Part shown: positions 41,706 to 50,431 of the stretch, in pieces
Layout of the letters: every line of letters starts with the position of its first letter
Position numbering within the stretch: the stretch's first letter is position 1
From: an uncultured Lachnospiraceae bacterium
GTDB taxonomy: Bacteria > Bacillota > Clostridia > Lachnospirales > Lachnospiraceae
Reading direction: 5' to 3'
NCBI GenBank assembly: GCA_947625015.1
Contig: CANQMR010000003.1
Span: forward strand, 62,001-126,000
Length of the DNA stretch: 64,000 nt
The notes under the pieces: generated by a model
Databases searched by the model: none
Seen by the model: only the letters and a program-made list of their open reading frames with translations
What the model was told of the DNA's origin: nothing
Translations under genes and position numbers: made by a program

Positions 41706-42284
41706 TCATTTTACTTTCGATTCCGCCCATTTTTTCACACTCTTGTAGGATAAATCCGTCAAATCTTTTCCCTTTGCCACCTTTGCGCCTTTGGCACTTG
41801 CTTTGATTCCTTTCATGCTGCCGGAAATGCCGCTTCCGCCGCTGGTGCAAAATGGCACGATCTTTTTCCCTTTCAGATTATAGGATTCTAAAAATGTCCG
41901 GATAATCTTTGGCTCTTTTCCCCACCAGATGGGATAGCCTAAAAATATGACATCATATTTACGGATATTTTTAACTTTTCCCTTTATTTCCGGCCGGACA
42001 GTTTCATCGTTCTGTTCCCTGTTTGCCCGACAGTTATCATTGTCATAGTTTAAATCCGCAGAAGTATAAGGTTTTGCCGCCTTAATCTGGTACAGTGTTC
42101 CTCCTGTTGCCTTTTTTATTTTCTTTGCCGCGCCCTTAGTTGTTCCCGTAGCAGAAAAATAAACCACCAGCACTTTTTTCTTTTTTGCCTTCCTTGCAGC
42201 GCTGACATTTGCCGCAGGCAGCGCCAATCCCATAATTAACGCAAATACCAGTAACAGATTCATCCAAAATATTCTCTTTCTCAT
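41706..42284 (-). CDS. Exported flavodoxin-like protein
   Basis: 192 residues with a signal peptide (MRKRIFW, hydrophobic core, cleavage near VSAA) and a flavodoxin_4-type domain: VVYFSATGTTKGAAKKI for the FMN phosphate loop, FLGYPIWWGKEP and PFCTSGGSGISGS. It probably binds FMN outside the membrane or is surface attached; unusually lysine-rich (the C-terminal half). ATG at 42284 is preceded by GGAAG. Last gene of the redox island, 94 bp after the Fe-S flavoprotein. Confidence 0.85.
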   Translation of the reverse strand: MRKRIFWMNLLLVFALIMGLALPAANVSAARKAKKKKVLVVYFSATGTTKGAAKKIKKATGGTLYQIKAAKPYTSADLNYDNDNCRANREQNDETVRPEIKGKVKNIRKYDVIFLGYPIWWGKEPKIIRTFLESYNLKGKKIVPFCTSGGSGISGSMKGIKASAKGAKVAKGKDLTDLSYKSVKKWAESKVK

Positions 42285-42378
42285 TGTCATCTCTTCCTTT
42301 CTACTTTTATATAATCCAATCTCTGAAATCCAACTTTCTACATCTGACTTTAATAAATTAGCAGGAATTTCTTTCCCG

Positions 42379-42918
42379 TCAATTTACCTGTTCTTTCCCA
42401 AGCGCATACGCCATCTTAAGATACTTTGACTGTTTTGTCATAGACGGACTTCCACATCCCTTTCCCAGTACCATTCCCTGATCTTTCAAATTCAGATACT
42501 TTACTAAAGTATGATAATGCGCCTCTAATGCATCAAACGTCCAATCATCACTGTTCCATGCCACAGTCAGAAGAGCGGACTTCATATGCTTTCTCTGTAT
42601 GCTGCTGTTAAATGCACAGAAACGGTCAATCAAAGTCTTAAGCTGCGCGCTCATCCCGTAATAGTAAAGCGGCGTCACAAATACCATCATATCCGCCTCC
42701 AATATTTTCTGCCGTATTTCATCCATATCGTCTTTCTGGCTGCAAGGTCCTTCATATCCGCAATGAATACAGCCGGTGCAGGGGTGAATATTTGCATGGG
42801 CGGCATCTATTATCTGTACGCTGTGACCGGCTTCTGTCGCTCCTTTTTGAAATTGTTCCGCCAACATATTGGAAGAACCGTTTTTGTTGGGACTGCCTTC
42901 TAATATCACGATCCTCAT
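42379..42918 (-). CDS. Flavodoxin-family NAD(P)H-dependent oxidoreductase with cysteine motif
   Basis: 179 residues of the NADPH-dependent FMN reductase/iron-sulfur flavoprotein type: LEGSPNKNGSSNMLAEQF at the FMN site, then CTGCIHCGYEGPC, a compact cysteine cluster that in related proteins can hold a 4Fe-4S centre, and TPLYYYGMSAQLKTLIDRF. Starts with an ATGA overlap on the flavodoxin gene upstream, so the two are translated together. Electron carrier or reductase; substrate unknown. Confidence 0.85.
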   Translation of the reverse strand: MRIVILEGSPNKNGSSNMLAEQFQKGATEAGHSVQIIDAAHANIHPCTGCIHCGYEGPCSQKDDMDEIRQKILEADMMVFVTPLYYYGMSAQLKTLIDRFCAFNSSIQRKHMKSALLTVAWNSDDWTFDALEAHYHTLVKYLNLKDQGMVLGKGCGSPSMTKQSKYLKMAYALGKEQVN

Positions 42919-43391
42919 AATGTATTCACCCACGCTTTCATCTCGGCAACGGAAGGATTGCCGTTTAACACTTTACCCTCTGTGATCACCGTATCAGCCG
43001 CCACCGAGCCTTTTAATCCATCCACAGCTTTTCCAAACCCGCTGCCGCCGGAGGTGGCGAACAATACAATCTTCTTTCCTGAAAAATCATAACTTTCCAG
43101 AAAGCTATTGATGATCGTCGGCGCTACATACCACCAGATGGGGAAGCCAAGCAGGATTTGGTCATAAGCGCTGATGTCTGCGTCCTTATCTGCCAATGCC
43201 GGACGGCTTGACTTATCATTCATCTCCACAGAGCTGCGGGACTTTTTATCCATCCAGTTTAAGTCTGCCTGCGTATAAGGCACAGCCGGTTTTATCTCAT
43301 ACAAATCCGCTCCTGCCGCATCCGCAAGGCTTTTCGCTGCCTTTGCGGTCGTTCCGCTTGCCGAAAAATAAGCTACCAATGTTTTACTCAT
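42915..43391 (-). CDS. Flavodoxin (flavodoxin_4 type)
   Basis: 158 residues, cytoplasmic, with the FMN loop YFSASGTTAKAAKSLA, substrate-side GFPIWWYVAPTI and FATSGGSGFGKA. ATG at 43391 has AGGAGG eight bases upstream; the longer frame to 43451 lacks a site. It forms an overlapping pair with the Fe-S-type flavoprotein downstream and follows an aldo-keto reductase gene by 86 bp. Confidence 0.9.
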   Translation of the reverse strand: MSKTLVAYFSASGTTAKAAKSLADAAGADLYEIKPAVPYTQADLNWMDKKSRSSVEMNDKSSRPALADKDADISAYDQILLGFPIWWYVAPTIINSFLESYDFSGKKIVLFATSGGSGFGKAVDGLKGSVAADTVITEGKVLNGNPSVAEMKAWVNTL

Positions 43392-43477
43392 GTCTGTTTC
43401 CTCCTGTTCCCATGTCGTTCTTCTGATTATTTTTTTAGCTCTATTCACCAAATATTTCTTTGCACTGTTTCAAATAA

Positions 43478-44422
43478 TTATTTCATTTCTTTTTCCCATC
43501 CGCGTATTACATTCAGCTTCATCTCATCAGCGACAGTTTCCAGCGCTTTAATCTCATCTGCCGTCAGTTCCACAGCCGCCGCTTTTGCCGCATCCTCGAC
43601 CTGTGCGACCTTCGTTACGCCAATGATCGGAAGCGTGCCTTTTGCGATTGCCCATGCCACCGGAATTTGTGCTACATTAACCCCATGGGAATCGGCAATG
43701 TCTTTCATAACAGCTACGATTTTTTCAATCTGCGGCATGAGCGGATTATAGGTTCTTCCTCTTTCGGAATCTGCCGGAAGCGGATGAGCCGTATCATATT
43801 TGCCGGACAATGCTCCCTGTTCCAATACCATATAGGCAAAAAATGTAATATCATTTCCTTTACAGTAGTCCAGTATACCTGAGTCCTCAGAGGAACGGTT
43901 CAAAATACTAAAATGGTTTTGTATCGCCGAAATTTTCAGTCCTTCCCTCGCCAAAATCTCCGCTGCTTCTTTAATCTCTGCAAGATTATGATTGGACAGT
44001 CCTATTTTCCCGATCTTTCCGCTCTTTGCAAGGGGAATCAATTCTGTTACCCACTTCGGAGCGCCTACCGGATTGTGGATCCAGTAGAAATCCATATAAT
44101 CAGTCCCAAGCAATTCTGCGCTGGTGTTGAACATTTCGACAACTGCGTTTTCCGCTTTCGGATTCGCACATTGAGGGGTAAACTTCGCAGAAATATAGTA
44201 ATTCTCTCTTGGCACGGTGCGTAAAAATCCGCCCAGCGTTTTCTCCGATGTTCCCATGCCATAGACAAACGCCGTATCCCAGAGGTTAAGTCCTGCATTC
44301 ATTGCAGCGTCAAAGATCGGATGAAGCTCATCTGCACCAAGTGTTCCCCCAAAGGTTCCATCGTTACCCCATGCCCAGGCGCCCAGTGCAATTTTGGGCA
44401 TTGTTTTGCTTTCCTGTGTCAT
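43478..44422 (-). CDS. Aldo/keto reductase (first of three)
   Basis: 314 residues, TIM-barrel NADPH oxidoreductase with catalytic Tyr in DTAFVYGMGTSEKTLG, Lys in YISAKFTP and His in FYWIHNP, and cofactor site IGLSNHN and PIIGVTKVAQVEDAAKA. Substrate cannot be read from sequence. In the redox island, between the amidohydrolase and the flavodoxin pair. GGAGGT precedes the ATG. Confidence 0.92.
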   Translation of the reverse strand: MTQESKTMPKIALGAWAWGNDGTFGGTLGADELHPIFDAAMNAGLNLWDTAFVYGMGTSEKTLGGFLRTVPRENYYISAKFTPQCANPKAENAVVEMFNTSAELLGTDYMDFYWIHNPVGAPKWVTELIPLAKSGKIGKIGLSNHNLAEIKEAAEILAREGLKISAIQNHFSILNRSSEDSGILDYCKGNDITFFAYMVLEQGALSGKYDTAHPLPADSERGRTYNPLMPQIEKIVAVMKDIADSHGVNVAQIPVAWAIAKGTLPIIGVTKVAQVEDAAKAAAVELTADEIKALETVADEMKLNVIRGWEKEMK

Positions 44423-44497
44423 TATAATCTACCTCCATTTTCATATAATTTTATTTAGAATCCGTTTCCTGGTTTGAAACATTAAACAAACACCAAA

Positions 44498-45481
44498 TTA
44501 TAAATTTGATAAAAGCTGAGAAGCATTTTCCTGATAAATCTGATTAACCAATCCGGCATACTTCTCATTACTTTCAAAATGATTTTTCTTTCCTATGATT
44601 ACTTTAGCCGGAGAGTGCGGAAAATCACTTCCGTAAACAATGTGGCTGTCATTCGCCACCATCCGCAGCATATCCAGTGCAACCGGTTCGGGATCTCCTG
44701 CGATATCGAAATAAAGATTCTTAAATTCCTCTTTCGCATCCACCGTTTCCATCATGCCCATAGATGCAAGTATGCCTGAAACGCCCGTAAACCGCTGAAG
44801 CATATAGGGCAGAAACGAACCGGTATGCGGCACCACAAACCGAATGTGCGGAAACCTCGTCATAATACGGTGGGCAATCATATTTAAAATCGCTCTTGTG
44901 GTATCAGCCGGATATTCATAGAGAGCCGCTACCTTGCCTGTGATCACATTTTCCGGACGCTGCCTCGCGCGGCAGGGGTGGATGATAACCAGCGCATTTC
45001 TGCGGTTCAGTTCTTCCATCAACGGATCAAAGGAAGGATCGCCTAAATATATCCCATTACTATTTGTCACCACCTTGACGCCGACAGCGCCGAGCGTGTC
45101 TATTGCATAGGTCGTTTCCGCTATCGCACCGTCCACACAGGGAAGCGGGAGGACAGCGGCAAACGCAAATTTTTCCGGATGCTCCGCACACATCTTTGCC
45201 GTAGATTCATTGATCCGGCGGGCGGCAGCACAGGACTTTTCATCATCTCCATTGTGGATATGCGGCGTCGGAACGGACAAAACCGTATAGTCGATCCCCG
45301 CTTCCTCCATAAATTGCAGTTGCGCATCGACGCTCCATGCCGGCAGAGGAAAACCGTCCTCAACCATAGGATCAAGTCCTAAAAATTCCATCTCTTGGCG
45401 GAACACATCATCTACCGGGTGCGCATGGAAGTCTACGCACCCATGAAAATTAGCCGCCACTTGGTTAAACTTCGCACGCAT
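44498..45481 (-). CDS. Metal-dependent amidohydrolase/decarboxylase (ACMSD-like)
   Basis: 327 residues of the amidohydrolase-2 type: DFHAHP near the N-terminus, VIIHPCRARQ, VVPHTGSFLPYMLQRF and YGSDFPHSP near the C-terminus, supplying the metal ligands. Close in layout to aromatic-acid decarboxylases such as 6-methylsalicylate or ACMS decarboxylase. It lies between two aldo-keto reductases in the redox island, which suggests a small aromatic or enol substrate, but this is inference. Confidence 0.82.
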   Translation of the reverse strand: MRAKFNQVAANFHGCVDFHAHPVDDVFRQEMEFLGLDPMVEDGFPLPAWSVDAQLQFMEEAGIDYTVLSVPTPHIHNGDDEKSCAAARRINESTAKMCAEHPEKFAFAAVLPLPCVDGAIAETTYAIDTLGAVGVKVVTNSNGIYLGDPSFDPLMEELNRRNALVIIHPCRARQRPENVITGKVAALYEYPADTTRAILNMIAHRIMTRFPHIRFVVPHTGSFLPYMLQRFTGVSGILASMGMMETVDAKEEFKNLYFDIAGDPEPVALDMLRMVANDSHIVYGSDFPHSPAKVIIGKKNHFESNEKYAGLVNQIYQENASQLLSNL

Positions 45482-45516
45482 AAATAACCTCCTCTTTGCA
45501 AAATAGGCAAAAATTT

Positions 45517-46506
45517 TTAATCAATATATTCTGTCGCAAATCCAACATCCTTGCGATTGCCGTATACCGCTATCTTAGAAAGACGATCATCAAGCTCCTT
45601 AAATTCCCTATCGGTCAGTTCGACCTTCCACGCACCGAGGTTTTCGAGTATCCGCTCTTTATTCTTGGAACCAGGGATCGGTACTACATGTGGGTATTTC
45701 TTCAGCATCCATGCCAGAGCGATCTGTGCGTTTGTCACATTTTTGGACTTTGCATAGCTTTCAATCAATTCCAGCACCGGCTGATTGGCGGCTATATTCT
45801 CTTTTTTCATTTGCGGCACCCAGGTACGCACATCATCAAAGCCAAATTTTGTTTCGGTCGTGACCTTTCCGGATAAAAAACCGCTTGCGATAGGGGAAAA
45901 CGCCACAAACCCAATGTTATGTTCCATGCAGTAGGGAATCACCTTTTTCTCATAATCCCGATCCAGCATGGAATAAATATTCTGAACGGCAGTTAGCGGA
46001 GTGACGGGCTGCACCCGCTCAATCAACTCCGTATTGACCATGGACATTCCCCAGCCGCGGATCAGCCCCTCTTTGATAAGACGTCCCATGACATCCGCCA
46101 CATCCTCTACCGGAATATCCGGGTTTACCCGGTGCAGATAATATAAATCAATGTAGTCCGTTCGCAGCTTTTCCATAGACGCCTCCAAATGACGGTGGAT
46201 CGTGTTGTAGAGGGATCCGTCCTGCTTTGGTTCCTCCGTTTCAATGTGTAGCTTGGTAGCAAGAATCACATCCTTTCGAAACGGTTCAATGGCTTTTCCC
46301 ACAAGCCGTTCATTGTGTCCCTTTTCAAACTGCTGCATCCCATAGACTTCCGCTGTATCGAAAAAATTACAGCCAAACTCATAAGCGCGTCGAATTGCCT
46401 CTATGCTATAGCTTTCTTCCGGCACAGCCCCATATCCATGGGAAAATCCCATGCAGCCCATACCGATTTCCGTAACCTCTAAATCTCTTAATTTTCTCTT
46501 TTTCAT
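45517..46506 (-). CDS. Aldo/keto reductase (second of three)
   Basis: 329 residues with FFDTAEVYG, ILATKLH and LYYLHRVNPDIP (catalytic Tyr, Lys, His) and the NADP site PIPGSKNKERILENL. Starts 10 bp after the three-domain fusion gene, so the two are cotranscribed. The closest general type is the AKR11-13-like oxidoreductases; substrate unknown. Confidence 0.92.
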   Translation of the reverse strand: MKKRKLRDLEVTEIGMGCMGFSHGYGAVPEESYSIEAIRRAYEFGCNFFDTAEVYGMQQFEKGHNERLVGKAIEPFRKDVILATKLHIETEEPKQDGSLYNTIHRHLEASMEKLRTDYIDLYYLHRVNPDIPVEDVADVMGRLIKEGLIRGWGMSMVNTELIERVQPVTPLTAVQNIYSMLDRDYEKKVIPYCMEHNIGFVAFSPIASGFLSGKVTTETKFGFDDVRTWVPQMKKENIAANQPVLELIESYAKSKNVTNAQIALAWMLKKYPHVVPIPGSKNKERILENLGAWKVELTDREFKELDDRLSKIAVYGNRKDVGFATEYID

Positions 46507-46516
46507 AAATTTCCTC

Positions 46517-48730
46517 CTATTCTGCTGTGGGTATCTGGTTTAATTCCAGCCAATCTGAAATATCCTGCGGAAGCGCATCGTCGCCTGAGTAATGGATAGA
46601 CATTGGTTCTCCCATGACCGCATCAGGAGCGAGCTTCGCGATTGCCGTAAGGCTCTGCCCGAAACGTCCGCCGCCGTGACTGCAAAACGGAATAATTGTT
46701 TTGCCTGAAAAATCGTATTCCTCCAGGAAAGACGCAATCGGCATAGGAATAGACGCCCACCAGTTGGGATAGCCAAGAATGATAGTGTCGTACTGTTCAA
46801 AATCTTCCACCTGATTCTTGATCTTTGGCCTTGCCTGAATATTCTGGTCGTGCTGCGCCTGATCGAGTACTGTATCGTAATCGTCAGAATAAGGGGTTAC
46901 AAGCTCAATCTCAAAAAGATCTGCACCTGTCTGTGACTGGATTTCCTCTGCAATGCCTCTCGTATTGCCACCCCATGAAAAGAATGCGATCAGCACCCTA
47001 TCCCCATCTGTTGCTTCTCCGCCTGACTCCTTACTGACAATGCTCCCTGTGCCATTTACGGCATTCCGGACAAGGCGGATACCGAGATTGAAACTCCCCT
47101 GATCCTCCGGCAAAGCGGCTCGGTAAGCCGAGCGCATATTTTTGGCAAAGTCATTCCAACCCCCGCCGCGGTAGACACGCCGCGTCCCTGTTTCCGGCCC
47201 GGCAGGATCGTCTTTCTCAGACGGGTTATATTCACCGTAATAGTCCCATACCCATTCGCTGACATTTCCGTGCATATTATAAAGTCCCCACACATTGGGT
47301 GAAAAACTGTCCACAGCAACTGTCGTCTGTCGGTACTCACCTGGTTTCGTTGAAAGATTATCCTGCGAAAAATAGTTATTCTCAATCTCATAAGGATAAT
47401 GACCATAGTAATTGGACTCTTCCGGACTAATGGAAGTTTCTGTATTAAAAGGCGTCGTCGTTCCGGCGCGGCAGGCGTATTCCCACTCCGCCTCCGTTGG
47501 AAGACGGTAGCCGCCTGCGCTCCTATCCCATGTGACAGTTCCGCCATCAACGGTATAAACGGGAGTGAGGTTTTCCCTCTCACTGAGGGCGTTGCAGAAT
47601 GCAATGGCATCCAGCCACGACACATTTTCCACCGGCAGATCGTCTCCGCTGAAATTGGAGGGATTTTCTCCCATTATCCGGACATATTCACTCTGCCTGA
47701 CCTCATAAGAACTCATATAAAAATCACTGACCGCCACAGTATGCCGGGTTTCATCTGCCGAGCGCCATGGTTCGTCATTTGGGCTTCCCATCGCAAAGCT
47801 TCCTCCATGAACCAGCACAAAACCATCCTCCACAGATACCGTCTGCCTGTCCGCCTCTCCGGGTTCCGAAGGGCTTGTTGTGTTTTCAGTTGTGCCCCGG
47901 CTATTTTCCTCTGTCGTCTCTATTGAATTTCCCTGCCATGGCTCGCTTTGCGAGGGAAGGTTCAACCCAACCGCCACAAGAGCACAGACAAGTATCGGGA
48001 TGATAAAAGCCACGACTTTGTGAATTCGTCCACTTATCCCTTCCCTTTCGCTTTTCTGCCCCGCCTTGCAAAGCAGCTTATTTATGTAATATGCCGCTAC
48101 CGCGAACAGACACATCATAGCAACTGTTTCGGTAAAATATGCGGCTGCCGCTTTTGTCTCGTCGAACAACACAAAATGCGTTTGCAGGAACAGATAATCC
48201 GTCATATGCTGCGCAATAAATGCGTAGAGTCCGTACACAGACAGGCCGGCGGCAACAATTCTTAACGCCCATGTTCTCACAATGCTCTTTTCCGAGAGAC
48301 GAAACATTTTTCTAAAAAGTGAAAAAAACTGCTCCATGTGCATTCCAAGATGTGCTGACATAAGAATAAGTCCCCAATAGGAGGAAAACAGGTGAAGCTG
48401 CCTTGCCAAAATCATCCCACCGTTTAAATGCAGAAAGCGGAAAACAAATCCCGACATCATGATCCCGCTGACACACAATGCAATCATATCCAACAAGAGC
48501 AGCAAATCAAGCGCTGTGTAGGAGGCGCGGGACGGAGTGTATTTGCCTTTGAGTAAACCTTTCCACCAGCTCAGATTCAGAAGATGGTGTGTAAAAAACA
48601 GCGCCAGCATAACAGTGCCGAGCCACTCGTGTATTTCCTGCCCGGTCAATATTTCTGCCATCAGAAATGGTAGAAGAACGAGCATAGCAAGGTCAACAAT
48701 TCGTTTAAAAATCTGTTTTGTCTGCTTCAT
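46517..48730 (-). CDS. DUF4405-SUMF1-flavodoxin fusion protein
   Basis: 737 residues. Residues 1-250 form a membrane domain (DUF4405-like) with conserved histidines in FTHHLLNLSWW, QLHLFSSYWG and MSAHLGMH that could ligate haem b. After a membrane segment (about 236-258) and a Ser/Thr/Glu linker comes a formylglycine-generating-enzyme (SUMF1) fold at about 300-555 (GGSFAMGSPNDEP, PVENVSWLDAIAFCNALS, GYRLPTEAEWEYACRAG, MHGNVSEWVWDYYG, GGGWND). A flavodoxin domain at about 578-730 follows (IAFFSWGGNTRGIAEEI, GYPNWWASIPMP). The SUMF1 part lacks the active-site cysteine pair, so FGE chemistry is unlikely. Start chosen at ATG 48730 after GGGAGAA. Confidence 0.85.
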   Translation of the reverse strand: MKQTKQIFKRIVDLAMLVLLPFLMAEILTGQEIHEWLGTVMLALFFTHHLLNLSWWKGLLKGKYTPSRASYTALDLLLLLDMIALCVSGIMMSGFVFRFLHLNGGMILARQLHLFSSYWGLILMSAHLGMHMEQFFSLFRKMFRLSEKSIVRTWALRIVAAGLSVYGLYAFIAQHMTDYLFLQTHFVLFDETKAAAAYFTETVAMMCLFAVAAYYINKLLCKAGQKSEREGISGRIHKVVAFIIPILVCALVAVGLNLPSQSEPWQGNSIETTEENSRGTTENTTSPSEPGEADRQTVSVEDGFVLVHGGSFAMGSPNDEPWRSADETRHTVAVSDFYMSSYEVRQSEYVRIMGENPSNFSGDDLPVENVSWLDAIAFCNALSERENLTPVYTVDGGTVTWDRSAGGYRLPTEAEWEYACRAGTTTPFNTETSISPEESNYYGHYPYEIENNYFSQDNLSTKPGEYRQTTVAVDSFSPNVWGLYNMHGNVSEWVWDYYGEYNPSEKDDPAGPETGTRRVYRGGGWNDFAKNMRSAYRAALPEDQGSFNLGIRLVRNAVNGTGSIVSKESGGEATDGDRVLIAFFSWGGNTRGIAEEIQSQTGADLFEIELVTPYSDDYDTVLDQAQHDQNIQARPKIKNQVEDFEQYDTIILGYPNWWASIPMPIASFLEEYDFSGKTIIPFCSHGGGRFGQSLTAIAKLAPDAVMGEPMSIHYSGDDALPQDISDWLELNQIPTAE

Positions 48731-48840
48731 ATGTTCTCCCTTCTGCCGCCATGCTGACTTTCCAACTCCCCACCAAGCGGCTGGATGAGGAAATGCCCTA
48801 TGCCGAGTTACCGGCACAGGTATCTTAAATCATTCCCCGG

Positions 48841-49575
48841 TTAGTTAATTCCAAGTCCGTCTGCCCATTCCATAACATCCTCGGCAGATGCACCAGCGGA
48901 AAAGCGCTGTCCATCAAGCCATTTAGCGTTGCCTGCGGCTTCTCGCAGCGCTGAATCGCTGCTTCCAAATCCACTGCTTGCGGAGGTGCAGAACGCTGCG
49001 AGCGTCTTACCGGAAAAATCATAGCTCTCCATAAAGGTACTCATGATCCGCGGTGCTTCGCCCCACCAGATTGGATAACCAATAAGTACAACATCATACT
49101 GCTCCATATTTTCCACAGAGCCGGAAATTGCAGGACGGGAGTCAGGATCATTCATTTCCACAGAGGAACGACTCCCTGAATCGTTGTAGTCCAAATCTTC
49201 CTCTGTATAAGGCTGCTCCGGTGTTATTTCATAAATATCTGCGCCAAGTCCATCCGCTAATTTCTGCGCCACTCCCTCAGTGTTGTTGGTCGCTGAAAAA
49301 TAAGCGACAAGAATTTTACTTCCCTCTGTTCCATTATCCGGCTCAGAAGCAGAGTCGTCTGAGCCGGCGTTTGACGCATCATCTGGCTGTCCGATTTCCT
49401 CTCCTGTTTTGGACGATACCCCGAAGCTATCCGACGTCTGAGATTCTTCGGTGATATTCTGCGCCACTCCGTCACTCCCGTTGTTTCCCGTAGTCTCCTT
49501 GCCTCCGGCACAGGCAGTAATGGACAGTCCCATCATAATTGCCAGTAAAATCGCTGTAATCTTTTTCATTTTCAT
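48841..49575 (-). CDS. Flavodoxin-like lipoprotein
   Basis: 244 residues: lipoprotein signal with SITAC (Cys22), a 60-residue Ser/Gly/Asp-rich linker, then a flavodoxin_4 domain (VAYFSATNNTEGVAQKLA, IGYPIWWGEAPRI, FCTSASSGFGSS). It should be anchored to the outer face of the membrane, like the exported flavodoxin at 41.7 kb. ATGA overlap with the CMD-cupin gene. Together with the next gene's flavodoxin domain this gives three flavodoxins outside or at the membrane in this cluster. Confidence 0.87.
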   Translation of the reverse strand: MKMKKITAILLAIMMGLSITACAGGKETTGNNGSDGVAQNITEESQTSDSFGVSSKTGEEIGQPDDASNAGSDDSASEPDNGTEGSKILVAYFSATNNTEGVAQKLADGLGADIYEITPEQPYTEEDLDYNDSGSRSSVEMNDPDSRPAISGSVENMEQYDVVLIGYPIWWGEAPRIMSTFMESYDFSGKTLAAFCTSASSGFGSSDSALREAAGNAKWLDGQRFSAGASAEDVMEWADGLGIN

Positions 49576-50327
49576 TTCAAACCTCCATACTGTTTTTCAT
49601 CCACAGGCTCTAACCATTCATTCGATCCGTTTTCACCCGGCACCTCAATGGCCAGATGAGAAAACCAGCTGTCCGGCGCAGCGCCATGCCAATGCTTGAC
49701 GCCTACGGGAATGTTAATGCAGTCGCCCGGTTTCATCTCAATGGCGTCTTTACCCCACTCCTGATAATACCCGCGTCCGCCGACGCAGATCAAAATCTGT
49801 CCTCCGCCCTTGTCTGCGTTGTGGATATGCCAGTTGTTCCGGCACCCCGGCTCAAAGGTCACATTGAAAATGCCTACCTGTTCTCCCGATATTGGAGCAA
49901 GATAGCTCTGTCCGGAAAAATACTGCGCAAATCCATCGTTAGGCGCACCGATGGGGAACAGAATCGTATTCTGGTATTTGTCCTTCTCGGTCAGTTCCGG
50001 CATTTCTTCATTCCATACATCCTTTGCCAGACGGAACACAGCCCACGCCTTGGGCCAGCCCACATAAAAGCCAACGTGGGTTACAATAGCGGCAATCTCT
50101 GCGCGGGTTACGCCATGAGCTTTGGCATTTTCCAGATGATAGACCAATGAGGAGTCTGTGATTCCGGAGCTCATCAGCGCCACCACCGTAATCATGCACC
50201 GGGTTTTTAAGTCAATGTCCTGATTGTTCCAATTCTCACCAAAGAGAATGTCGTCGTTGAAGTGGGCAAAATCCGGTGCGAATCCGCCAAGCTGATTTCT
50301 GCCCGCAGTTTGTGTAATTTTTTCCAT
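49572..50327 (-). CDS. Carboxymuconolactone-decarboxylase-like/cupin fusion
   Basis: 251 residues. Residues 1-110 are a CMD/AhpD-like helical domain (DLKTRCMITVVALMSSGI, AKAHGVTRAEIAAIVTHVGFYVGWP) that lacks the CxxC of peroxidase members. Residues 130-240 form a cupin (GIFNVTFEPGCRNNWHIHNADKGGGQILICVGGRG, GDCINIPVGVKHWHGAAPD) with metal-binding histidines. Such fusions are common in gut bacteria near aldo-keto reductases and flavodoxins; activity unproven. Follows an AKR gene by 104 bp, with a hairpin between. Confidence 0.87.
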   Translation of the reverse strand: MEKITQTAGRNQLGGFAPDFAHFNDDILFGENWNNQDIDLKTRCMITVVALMSSGITDSSLVYHLENAKAHGVTRAEIAAIVTHVGFYVGWPKAWAVFRLAKDVWNEEMPELTEKDKYQNTILFPIGAPNDGFAQYFSGQSYLAPISGEQVGIFNVTFEPGCRNNWHIHNADKGGGQILICVGGRGYYQEWGKDAIEMKPGDCINIPVGVKHWHGAAPDSWFSHLAIEVPGENGSNEWLEPVDEKQYGGLK

Positions 50328-50374
50328 TTTGTTTTCCTCCTTGTTATTGCATATATTTCTGTTTTCTATGCCAT

Positions 50375-50393
50375 CTGCCGGGTACCCCGGCAG
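50375..50393. terminator. Short GC hairpin between AKR3 and the CMD-cupin gene
   Basis: CTGCCGGG/CCCGGCAG with a 3-base loop and no T run. It is more likely an attenuator or mRNA processing/stability hairpin than a full terminator. Confidence 0.4.
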
Positions 50394-50431
50394 TCTGTGC
50401 CTGCATCATTTCTACAGCTTAAAATGCTTTC

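Noticed and set aside
46517-48730. Formylglycine-generating enzyme activity of the SUMF1 domain
   Set aside because: The active-site cysteines expected near the C-terminal end of the domain are missing and no sulfatase gene is nearby.
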